Below, in pieces: positions 1-7,167 of a stretch of DNA of 64,000 nucleotides. The notes beneath the pieces were generated by a model, which was given only the letters and a program-made list of their open reading frames with translations, ran no database searches and was not told the origin of the DNA. The DNA is taken from positions 2,170,001 through 2,234,000 of the forward strand of contig OZ242192.1 in assembly GCA_965205955.1 (NCBI GenBank). Reading direction: 5' to 3'. The stretch is from G965202915 sp965205955. GTDB taxonomy: Bacteria; Pseudomonadota; Gammaproteobacteria; Eutrophobiales; Eutrophobiaceae. Every line of letters begins with the position of its first letter. Position 1 is the stretch's first letter. The translations under genes were made by a program, and so were the position numbers.

Positions 1-1326
1 ATCCTCCGGGTCCAATCCTCTCTGTAACTGAAGTTTATGAGTGGTAATGCCCGTTGGACAGGTATTCTTATTGCATTGTAACGCCTGAATGCAGCCCAGC
101 GCAAACATAAAGCCCCGGGCCGAGGTCACAAAATCGGCGCCGACACAAAGCGCCCATGCCACGTCGGCCGGTGTAACCAGCTTGCCGGAACTAATAACCC
201 TGATCCGGTCACGCAGCCCATGCTCATACAATTTATCAACCAGCAGCGGCAAACTCTCACGCAATGGCAAACCCATATCATCCATAAGCGGCATTGGTGC
301 CGCGCCTGTCCCGCCATCGGCGCCATCCACCGTAATAAAATCGGGAGCGGATTCGATCCCGCGCTTATTCACCTCATTAAATAAATTATCCAGCCAGCCA
401 TACGCTCCAACCACCGCCTTGAAACCGACCGGCTTGCCGGTCACCTCCCGAATACGCGCAACCATATCCAGCAGATCTGCATTGGAATTGATATCGAGGT
501 GGCGGTTGGGACTGATCGCATCCGAGCCCGGCTCAATACCGCGGATCTTGGCAATCTCGTCAGTGACTTTCCCGCCGGGCAAGATCCCGCCCTTACCCGG
601 TTTTGCCCCCTGACTCAACTTGATCTCGACCATCTTCAATTGCTCATGCGCGGCAACCTGCTTCAGCTTTTCATCGCTAAGATTGCCATCCAGATCGCGC
701 GCGCCATTTTTGGCCGTGCCGATTTGAAACACAATATCCCCCCCCCCTTCCAGGTGATAGGGAGACACCCCTCCCTCGCCGGTATTCATCCAGCAACCCG
801 CCATACGGGCGCCCTTGGATAAAGCCAGCACGGCCGGCCTTGAAATAGCGCCATAACTCATACCTGAGATATTAAACAGGGATGAAGTAGTATAAGGCTT
901 ATCGCTATACGGCCCAATGGTAACAGGGGTAGGATCCACCGCATCCTGATCCAGGGTAGGAAACGGACAATTGACAAACAGCACCGTGCCCGGCGGCCGC
1001 AAATCCCTGGTAGAGCCAAAGGCCGTAGTATTATCTATATTCTTTGCCGCACGATAGGCCCAGGATCGCTGGGCGCGGTTGAAGGGCAATTCTTCCCGGT
1101 CCATTGCGAAAAAATACTGCCTGAAAAATTCGCCCAGATGTTCGAAATAATACCTGAAATGGCCAACAACCGGGTAATTGCGCCGTATCGCCTGCTTCGT
1201 TTGGGTAACATCGAGAATATAAATAACAGCGACGGCAAGCACCAGAAGCCCGATAATAAAAATGAACAATGCCGCCATAAACTCGAGTGTCGACATTAAA
1301 AACGTTTGCATTTGTCCTGAAATCAT
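1..1326 (-). CDS. FMN-binding glutamate synthase family protein, 3' end outside the window
   Basis: I translated the minus strand by hand; the frame stays open for 442 codons to the window edge. The protein starts with a hydrophobic stretch (about residues 8-30) typical of the membrane-anchored stand-alone relatives of the glutamate synthase large subunit. It then carries the FMN-barrel signatures KLSQGAKPGKGG, GSDAISPNRH and VDGADGGTGAAP, and near the edge CNKNTCPTG, which fits the cysteine pattern of the glutamate synthase 3Fe-4S site. Start ATG at 1326 has AGGAG 8-9 bases upstream. There is no glutaminase domain, so the real donor and acceptor are unknown; these proteins are often annotated as glutamate synthases without biochemical proof. 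It lies downstream of hvfC in the same direction across a gap of about 120 bp. The family call is firm, the reaction is not. Confidence 0.9.
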   Translation of the reverse strand, partial: MISGQMQTFLMSTLEFMAALFIFIIGLLVLAVAVIYILDVTQTKQAIRRNYPVVGHFRYYFEHLGEFFRQYFFAMDREELPFNRAQRSWAYRAAKNIDNTTAFGSTRDLRPPGTVLFVNCPFPTLDQDAVDPTPVTIGPYSDKPYTTSSLFNISGMSYGAISRPAVLALSKGARMAGCWMNTGEGGVSPYHLEGGGDIVFQIGTAKNGARDLDGNLSDEKLKQVAAHEQLKMVEIKLSQGAKPGKGGILPGGKVTDEIAKIRGIEPGSDAISPNRHLDINSNADLLDMVARIREVTGKPVGFKAVVGAYGWLDNLFNEVNKRGIESAPDFITVDGADGGTGAAPMPLMDDMGLPLRESLPLLVDKLYEHGLRDRIRVISSGKLVTPADVAWALCVGADFVTSARGFMFALGCIQALQCNKNTCPTGITTHKLQLQRGLDPED

Positions 1327-1446
1327 TGGCTGACTCCTAATTCAGCGGGAATATGGTTTTATCTTATCACCTTGCCCAGTATCCCGACAAGCAAAAAACA
1401 GCGAAACCTTTATCCCGCAAACCTGTAAAAACGACTCTATATCAAA

Positions 1447-2232
1447 TCAAGCCTTGATACCCAGTATAATATCCTTCTCTAAAAATTTCCGCATAATATC
1501 GAACCCTCCCCGCACCACCGATTCGGGATTGGGATGATCCAGCGCGCCGGCAATACTCATCAGAATTTCATGACCGGTTTTTTCTTCCTCAGACTGAAGA
1601 CACTCAATCAATTTTGCCGATACCACATTTAGCTCTATAAAGCCATGTGCGTGATTGCGTTTCCGGTAAACGAGCAGATAAGTCGGAGCATCAGGCAGCT
1701 CGGTCGGAATATAATCACGACTGATTCTATGCACCGGCCAATGATAAGCCAGAGGAATTATCAATGGATTCACAACCGGAATACCCTCCAGCAAATCGCC
1801 GTCCCGGGCAATTCCCTCGGTTGGCGCAGACCTGTTGTCAAAAATTATTGACGACTCAACCCATTCATAATGCGCCAACTCAACCATGAAAGGATAATCG
1901 CCATCGTTATACCCGCGCTGTTCAAGATACTCGATAAATTCCTTGCTTAGTTTTGGAAAATACGGGGTATGCGCCTTATGATTTTTGAAATAATCGCGAA
2001 TCATCGTATGCCAGTCCCGGTCATTGATAATCTTTCGCAAGACCGGAAACCCCTCCGCGATAAAACCTTCCACATTCCGATACAAGAGATCACGATAAAT
2101 CTCCATACGGCGGTCTTCTATATCGCCGGGCGCCGGTTTATTATCAGGATCACGAATATGCTGCGTGAAACCGTATTGAACCCGTTGAAAATGATCAGGC
2201 GCTTTGTTGTCTTGCGCCTGCATGACCGGCAT
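1447..2232 (-). CDS. hvfC: HvfC/BufC-type DUF2063 partner protein of a DUF692 RiPP enzyme
   Basis: The protein has the DUF2063 N-terminal pattern (FQRVQYGFTQHIRDP) followed by a helical region and a C-terminal half with RKRNHAHGFIELN. In characterised systems this protein forms a complex with the DUF692 enzyme and helps recognise the precursor peptide. It directly follows hvfB and overlaps its 3' end, as expected for a translationally coupled pair. The start is uncertain. The frame opens at 2277, but that would overlap hvfB by 83 bp; I chose ATG 2232, and 2223 (MQAQDNK) is equally possible. Neither has a clear Shine-Dalgarno. The family is known from Haemophilus hvf and Caulobacter buf loci; its role here is inferred from context. 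Confidence 0.85.
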   Translation of the reverse strand: MPVMQAQDNKAPDHFQRVQYGFTQHIRDPDNKPAPGDIEDRRMEIYRDLLYRNVEGFIAEGFPVLRKIINDRDWHTMIRDYFKNHKAHTPYFPKLSKEFIEYLEQRGYNDGDYPFMVELAHYEWVESSIIFDNRSAPTEGIARDGDLLEGIPVVNPLIIPLAYHWPVHRISRDYIPTELPDAPTYLLVYRKRNHAHGFIELNVVSAKLIECLQSEEEKTGHEILMSIAGALDHPNPESVVRGGFDIMRKFLEKDIILGIKA

Positions 2233-3043
2233 CAGACTGAATCGCGGTAACAATCCCCGCCTCATCCAGCAACTCATTCAATGGAGGGATATTGAAATCA
2301 CGCTCCAGCAGTGTAGGAAACACACCAAAATGATCATAGGCAACCCGCAGCAGATCCCACACCGGATCGATCACACTCGCCCCGTGGGTATCCACCCTCA
2401 GATCTTCATATTCCTTATAATGACCGGCGATATGCCCGTAGGCGATACGATTTCCCGGCAACGACTTCAGATACTCTTCCGCATCATAACGATGGTTAAT
2501 ACTATTCACATATATATTATTAATATCCAGCAAAAGGCTGCAATCCGCTTCATCCAGAACCGCATTGATAAAATCTATTTCGGACATTTCCTGCCCGGGT
2601 GCCGCATAATAGGACACATTCTCTATCGCTATTCTCCTTCCCGTTATCTCCTGCGTTCTTATTATTCTTTGCGCAACATAACGCACCGCTTCTTCGGTAA
2701 AAGGGATAGGCATAAGATCATAAAGATGACCGTCATCGGCGCAATAACTCAAATGCTCGCTATAACAACGTACCTTATATCGATCGAGAAATTGCCGGAC
2801 TTTTCCCAGAAAAGCCTCATCCAACGGCGCCGGACCCCCAAGATTCAGCGAGAGTCCATGACAAACAAACGGCATTCTTTCGGCAATCCCATCAAACATA
2901 CTGCCAAACCGGCCGCCTACATCGATCCAGTTTTCCGGAGCCACCTCCATGAAATCGACCGACGCAAGAGAGTGGTTTGCGGCAGCCGTAACAAACGCCC
3001 GCCGCAAACCAAGACCTGTACCGTGTACAGAATACTCACTCAT
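2195..3043 (-). CDS. hvfB: HvfB/BufB DUF692 multinuclear iron enzyme
   Basis: This 282-residue TIM-barrel protein of the DUF692 (MbnB/TglH-like) family shows the expected blocks in order: GTGLGLRRAF, EVAPENWID, HGLSLNLGG, YSEHLSY, IENVSYY, LLLDINNIYVN, YGHIAGHY, DTHGASVIDPVW and LLERDFNIPP. These His, Asp, Glu and Asn residues are the usual iron ligands. Family members oxidise cysteines of ribosomally made peptides; the HvfB branch installs oxazolone/thioamide pairs in EGKCG motifs, and the hvfA product next door is full of such motifs. Gene order is hvfA-hvfB-hvfC, with hvfC overlapping the 3' end. The 39-base gap after hvfA has only a weak ribosome binding site. Function by homology is strong; the exact modification here is inferred. 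Confidence 0.93.
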   Translation of the reverse strand: MSEYSVHGTGLGLRRAFVTAAANHSLASVDFMEVAPENWIDVGGRFGSMFDGIAERMPFVCHGLSLNLGGPAPLDEAFLGKVRQFLDRYKVRCYSEHLSYCADDGHLYDLMPIPFTEEAVRYVAQRIIRTQEITGRRIAIENVSYYAAPGQEMSEIDFINAVLDEADCSLLLDINNIYVNSINHRYDAEEYLKSLPGNRIAYGHIAGHYKEYEDLRVDTHGASVIDPVWDLLRVAYDHFGVFPTLLERDFNIPPLNELLDEAGIVTAIQSDAGHAGARQQSA

Positions 3044-3082
3044 TCAAATTAAAATCAAAGTTGAGTTTGACAAGCAGCGTCC

Positions 3083-3610
3083 TTACTCCTTCTTATCGCC
3101 GCACTTGCCTTCACCGCACTTACCTTCGGCTTCCTTCTTGTCGCCGCACTTGCCTTCACCACACTTGCCTTCGCCTTCCTTCTTGTCGCCGCACTTGCCT
3201 TCACCACACTCCCCTTCGGCTTTCTTCTTGTCGCCGCACTTTCCTTCACCACACTCACCTTCGGCTTTCTTACTGTCGCCGCACTTTCCTTCACCACACT
3301 CCCCTTCGGCTTTCTTCTTGTCGCCGCACTTTCCTTCACCACACTCACCTTCGGCTTTCTTACTGTCGCCGCACTTTCCTTCACCACACTCACCTTCGGC
3401 TTTCTTACTGTCGCCGCACTTTCCTTCACCACACTCACCTTCGGCTTTCTTACTGTCTTCGCCTGCAACCATATAACCGCCGTTCGACAACTCATTCATA
3501 CTGAACGGATTATCGGCGGCATTGATGACCGGGCTGGCGGTCAGCGAGACCGCAAAAACTGTGCCCATCGCAAGTACCAAAGGTTTTAGATTCTTTTTAT
3601 TGTCTGACAT
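3083..3610 (-). CDS. hvfA: HvfA-type RiPP precursor with EGKCG/EGECG repeats
   Basis: The 175-residue protein has an N-terminal signal-type sequence (LVLAMGTVFAVSLTA, about residues 11-25), a conserved linker NPFSMNELSNGGYMVA (35-49), and then eight tandem 15-residue units, the first being DSKKAEGECGEGKCG. I count 16 cysteines: ten in EGKCG and six in EGECG. The start is ATG 3610, because AGGAGG lies 8 bases upstream; the frame opens further out at 3631. In known hvf/buf systems the DUF692 enzyme modifies the cysteine of EGKCG to a copper-binding oxazolone/thioamide pair and the product is exported. Both partner genes follow here. No DoxX-type hvfD gene is visible downstream. Whether EGECG sites are modified is unknown. 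Confidence 0.93.
   Translation of the reverse strand: MSDNKKNLKPLVLAMGTVFAVSLTASPVINAADNPFSMNELSNGGYMVAGEDSKKAEGECGEGKCGDSKKAEGECGEGKCGDSKKAEGECGEGKCGDKKKAEGECGEGKCGDSKKAEGECGEGKCGDKKKAEGECGEGKCGDKKEGEGKCGEGKCGDKKEAEGKCGEGKCGDKKE
3098..3457 (-). repeat. Eight tandem 45-bp units inside hvfA
   Basis: Eight units of exactly 45 bp encode residues 52-171 of the HvfA precursor. Units alternate between DSKK and DKKK starts and are almost identical at DNA level. The two last (C-terminal) units differ by reading EGKCG twice instead of EGECG plus EGKCG. Such arrays gain and lose units by slippage, which would change the number of metal-binding sites without breaking the frame. Confidence 0.95.
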
Positions 3611-3690
3611 TGAAAAATCCTCCTGATTCACTAGTGAAAATTGACCCCAACAGGGATATTAAAAAACAACTACTCTTCAAGTAATCCTGA

Positions 3691-3719
3691 ATTATAGCCT
3701 AAAGAAACAAAATGTATAA
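3691..3719 (-). promoter_or_regulatory. Possible promoter of the hvfABC operon
   Basis: On the minus strand a perfect TATAAT lies at 3691-3696, 80 bp before the hvfA start. The best -35-like hexamer, TATACA, is 16 bp upstream and matches only four of six positions. The surrounding stretch to 3770 is very AT-rich. A metal-responsive operator may be present but I cannot identify one. Confidence 0.4.
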
Positions 3720-3809
3720 AATAAAAAAACAAATCTATCTTTCATTACAATTATAACTGACTTTATTACCAGCGAAAAGTTTCCGGCAGGAAAAATATAC
3801 CGGCGGCGC

Positions 3810-5312
3810 TCAGCCGTCCGCCGGCGTCTTTCGCACCGGACGCATATGCGGAAACAGAATCACATCCCGTATAGAATACGAATCGGTCAACAGCATAACC
3901 AACCGGTCAATACCCACGCCCTCTCCGGCCGTTGGCGGCATACCATATTCCAGCGCGGCAATATACTCTTCATCAAAATGCATCGCCTCCGCATCACCGG
4001 CCTTCCTCGCCCGTGCCTGTCCGTGGAAACGCTCAGCCTGATCTTCGGGATCATTCAATTCGGAAAACCCATTGGCAATCTCCCGCCCGCCAATAAAAAA
4101 CTCAAACCTGTCGGCTACCGAAGGATCATCCGTATTCCTGCGCGCCAGCGGAGAAACTTCAATCGGATAGGCAGTGATAAAAGCAGGCTGCATCAACCTG
4201 GACTCCACTGTTTTTTCAAAAATTTCCGTTTGGATCTTCCCCAGTCCGTACTCATCTTCCAGCGGGATCTCAAGATCCTTTGCCAGCGCGCGGATTTTTT
4301 CCATGCTCATTAGCTGCTCCCTGGCCACGCCCTCATTATAATGCAGGATCGAATCAATCAAGCTCATCCTCACAAACGGCCGGCCCAAATCATACTCCTC
4401 ACCCTGATAGACCAGCCTGTCCGAACCGCCAAGCTCACGCGCCAGCCGGCGCAGCAGATCCTCCGTCAGATCCATCAGATCATGATAATCCGCATAAGCC
4501 TGGTAGAACTCCAGCATCGTGAACTCGGCATTATGCTTTGGAGACAGCCCCTCATTTCGGAAACTGCGATTGATCTCAAAAACCCGCTCCATTCCCCCGA
4601 TCACCAGCCGCTTCAGATACAGCTCAGGCGCAACACGCAAATACAACTCCATATCCAGACTATTATGATGCGTCACAAAAGGACGGGCCGCCGCACCCCC
4701 GGGAATAGCATGCATCATCGGAGTCTCCACCTCCGCAAAGCGCCGCTCCTTCAGATAGCCCCGCACAAAATCGATCACCCGCGCGCGCACCGCAAACACC
4801 CGGCGCGCACCCTCATTCACAACCAGATCCAGATAACGCTGACGATAACGCGCCTCCTGATCCGTCAACCCGTGAAACTTCTCCGGCAACGGCCGCAATG
4901 ACTTACTCAGCAGCCGCACCGCAGCCACCTTCACGCTCAACTCCCCCTTATTCGTTTTCATCAACACACCCTCGGCGCCGACGATATCTCCCACGTCCCA
5001 CCGCTTAAATTCAGCATAGGCGCCTTCGGCCAGCCCGTCACGGCTCACATACAACTGGATCCTGCCCGACATATCCTGCAAATCAGCAAAAGCAGCCTTG
5101 CCCATCACCCTCCGGCTCATCATACGCCCCGCCACCGACACCCTCAGCGACTCTTCCTCAAGCCTCTCCCTGGGCGCATCCCCATGCGCCTGCTGCAGAT
5201 CCAGCGCAAAATTTTCCCGCCGGAAATCATTCGGAAACGCATTACCCCCCGCCCGCAGCTCTTGCAGACGTTCCCGCCGCCGGGCAACCAGATCACTCTC
5301 AGTACCGCTCAT
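3810..5312 (-). CDS. lysS: Lysyl-tRNA synthetase, class II
   Basis: The 500-residue length matches class II bacterial lysyl-tRNA synthetases. The N-terminal OB-fold anticodon-binding domain occupies about residues 55-150 (VAGRMMSRRVMGKAAFADL). The catalytic core has motif 2 at FRNEGLSPKHNAEFTMLEFY and motif 3 at GVGIDRLVMLLTDSYSIRD near the C-terminus. It charges tRNA-Lys in the cytoplasm. It follows prfB by 17 bp in the same direction, the prfB-lysS arrangement known from Escherichia coli and many relatives. GGAAAGGG sits just before the ATG at 5312. Nothing is missing. Confidence 0.98.
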   Translation of the reverse strand: MSGTESDLVARRRERLQELRAGGNAFPNDFRRENFALDLQQAHGDAPRERLEEESLRVSVAGRMMSRRVMGKAAFADLQDMSGRIQLYVSRDGLAEGAYAEFKRWDVGDIVGAEGVLMKTNKGELSVKVAAVRLLSKSLRPLPEKFHGLTDQEARYRQRYLDLVVNEGARRVFAVRARVIDFVRGYLKERRFAEVETPMMHAIPGGAAARPFVTHHNSLDMELYLRVAPELYLKRLVIGGMERVFEINRSFRNEGLSPKHNAEFTMLEFYQAYADYHDLMDLTEDLLRRLARELGGSDRLVYQGEEYDLGRPFVRMSLIDSILHYNEGVAREQLMSMEKIRALAKDLEIPLEDEYGLGKIQTEIFEKTVESRLMQPAFITAYPIEVSPLARRNTDDPSVADRFEFFIGGREIANGFSELNDPEDQAERFHGQARARKAGDAEAMHFDEEYIAALEYGMPPTAGEGVGIDRLVMLLTDSYSIRDVILFPHMRPVRKTPADG

Positions 5313-5329
5313 ACCCTTTCCACGACGGC

Positions 5330-6427
5330 CTAAAACCCCGCCTTCAGACTTGCCTCCATAAATTGATCCAAATCACCATCCAGCACCCTCTGGGTATTCC
5401 CGGTCTCCACCCCGGTTCTCAGATCCTTGATCCGCGACTGATCAAGCACATAAGAGCGGATCTGGCTGCCCCAGCTAATATCCGCCTTACTCTCCTCCAG
5501 CGTCCGTCTCTTCTCATCCATCCTCTCGACCTCCAGCTCATACAACCTGGCGCGCAACTGCTTCATTGCCTGCTCCCGGTTCTTATGCTGCGAACGATCA
5601 TTCTGACACTGCACCACCACACCGGTAGGAACATGCGTCAACCGCACCGCAGAATCAGTCTTATTCACATGTTGCCCACCCGCCCCGCTCGCCCGGTACG
5701 TATCCGTACGCACCTCGGCCGGATTGATCGCGATCTCCACATTATCCTCGATCTCCGGCGACACAAACACCGAAGCAAACGAAGTATGCCGGCGGTTTCC
5801 CGAATCAAAAGGCGACTTTCTCACCAGCCTGTGCACCCCGGCCTCGGTTCTCAACCAGCCAAAGGCATACTCCCCCTCATACCTCACCGTAGCCCCCTTG
5901 ATCCCCGCCACTTCACCCGGGGATGCCTGGATCAAAGCAGTCTTGAAATCATGCTGCTCCCCCCAACGCAGATACATACGCAGCAACATCTCCGCCCAAT
6001 CCTGGGCCTCCGTACCGCCCGACCCCGACTGAACGTCGAGGTAGGCATTATTCGCATCCATATCCCCGGAAAACATCCGCAGAAACTCCAGACCGGCAAG
6101 TTTCCTCTCACACCTGCCCAGATCATCACACACAGAATCCACCGCTTCCCGGTCCTGCTCCTCTTCCGCCAGCAGCAGCAACGTATCCGTCTCATCCAGA
6201 ACCCTTTGAATACCTCTCATCGTCTCAACAACCCGCTCCAATGCCGCCCGCTCCTTACCAAGCTGCCGCGCCTTTTCCTGATCACCCCAGCTATTCGGAT
6301 CTTCCAACTCCAGCCTCACCTCATCCAGCCTCTCGCACTTCCGATCGTATTCCAACACCTCCCGCAGCAAATCCCCGCGCCGGCGCAGATCGCGGATCTG
6401 CGCCCTGGTCGAATTAATCTCCGCCAT
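5330..6427 (-). CDS. prfB: Peptide chain release factor 2 without the programmed frameshift
   Basis: Release factor 2 terminates translation at UAA and UGA. The 365-residue protein has the SPF codon-recognition tripeptide (VRKSPFDSG) and the GGQ catalytic loop (SGAGGQHVN). The N-terminal segment LLREVLEYDRKCERLDEV corresponds to the site where many bacteria have an in-frame UGA and a +1 frameshift. Here the codons CTG CGG GAG GTG TTG GAA TAC run straight through, so the autoregulatory frameshift is absent. The frame opens at 6454; ATG 6427 (MAEINST) fits family N-termini, with ATG 6442 as an alternative. It leads the operon with lysS. Confidence 0.97.
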   Translation of the reverse strand: MAEINSTRAQIRDLRRRGDLLREVLEYDRKCERLDEVRLELEDPNSWGDQEKARQLGKERAALERVVETMRGIQRVLDETDTLLLLAEEEQDREAVDSVCDDLGRCERKLAGLEFLRMFSGDMDANNAYLDVQSGSGGTEAQDWAEMLLRMYLRWGEQHDFKTALIQASPGEVAGIKGATVRYEGEYAFGWLRTEAGVHRLVRKSPFDSGNRRHTSFASVFVSPEIEDNVEIAINPAEVRTDTYRASGAGGQHVNKTDSAVRLTHVPTGVVVQCQNDRSQHKNREQAMKQLRARLYELEVERMDEKRRTLEESKADISWGSQIRSYVLDQSRIKDLRTGVETGNTQRVLDGDLDQFMEASLKAGF

Positions 6428-6539
6428 TGAACCAAAACCCATCCGCCAGGGCACACCTGCCTGTTGACTCCATCAACATTCCTCACTGCAAAAACCGCCT
6501 ATGCTATCACCTTTATCAATCAAGGGATAAATCTTTCGC

Positions 6540-6950
6540 AGACACAGCCGGGGTGGCCTCCTTCCCCCTCACCCCGGCCCTCTCCCACAGGGAGAGGGAG
6601 AAACCTGAATAAAAGCCTTCAATCCAAACCCCCCCAGCCCCCCTTGTCAGTGGGGAGTAAAACCAGGCTACACTTGCCCTGTCGCCGCTATTCCTGCAAA
6701 AGATTTATCCCCTGACCTGAGTACATTCCTGTCCCTCGTTTTAACACATACAAGAAGCCCACCCTGACAAGGGGGGGTTGGGGGGGTTGGGGTTTGGTGG
6801 TTCGGGGAATTAAAACCAGTACGACCACACTTCAAACCCCCCCAGCCCCCCTTGTCAGTGGGGTGAGGCCCGCCAACTCCCCTCTCCCTTTGGGAGAGGG
6901 CCGGGGTGAGGGTGGGAACCATCCGGGGTGAGGGTGAAAATCCATCGTGG
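6540..6950. repeat. Spacer filled with GC-rich dispersed repeats
   Basis: No gene is supported between prfB and the giant surface protein. The stretch holds several copies of two motif types. One is a C-run followed by CCCCCCTTGTCAGTGGGG (about 6631-6660 and 6836-6862, with an inverted version near 6760-6795). The other is a hairpin of the type CCCTCTCCC/GGGAGAGGG (6570-6602 and, inverted, 6881-6920). A third motif, TTCCTGC(G/A)AAAGA, occurs near 6690. The same motifs recur between other genes of this window. Confidence 0.8.
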
Positions 6951-6971
6951 AATTTTTTTTACCAAAAAGAT

Positions 6972-6999
6972 TTGATACACTGCAAAAATCCGCTATCAT
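6972..6999 (+). promoter_or_regulatory. Sigma-70-type promoter of the giant autotransporter gene
   Basis: TTGATA (6972-6977) and TATCAT (6994-6999) each match five of six consensus bases and are separated by 16 bp. Transcription would start near 7006, giving a leader of about 65 to 160 nt depending on the translation start. This is the clearest promoter in the window and lies directly after the repeat-rich spacer. Confidence 0.65.
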
Positions 7000-7167
7000 T
7001 CCCAATAGCGTATTGCAATAAAAATGCCGAAAGATTTTCAATTACTAAACTACTCTAGTGAGACGGAGACTATGAAAGATACCAATATAGACCAGGCTGC
7101 AAGCATAACAGTGTCCACCCCCACCCCCCGAAAATATGACCGGCTGCACAAGCGGCAGGGGAACCTC

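Noticed and set aside
2204..3052. Plus-strand frame opposite hvfB
   Set aside because: It is antisense to a clear DUF692 gene, lacks a ribosome binding site and has no recognisable domain.
3098..3457. Possible CRISPR-like array
   Set aside because: The regular 45-bp units are contiguous coding repeats without spacers.
2949..3504. Pro/Ser-rich plus-strand frames opposite hvfA
   Set aside because: They only mirror the 45-bp repeat of the precursor gene; the minus-strand product has the leader, motif and partner genes expected of HvfA.
5363..6430. 355-codon plus-strand frame opposite prfB
   Set aside because: It is His/Leu/Pro-rich with no family pattern; prfB on the other strand has all release-factor motifs.
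6832..7041. Short minus-strand frame in the spacer before the autotransporter
   Set aside because: It consists mostly of translated dispersed repeat (PSPRPSPKGRGE type) and has no independent support.
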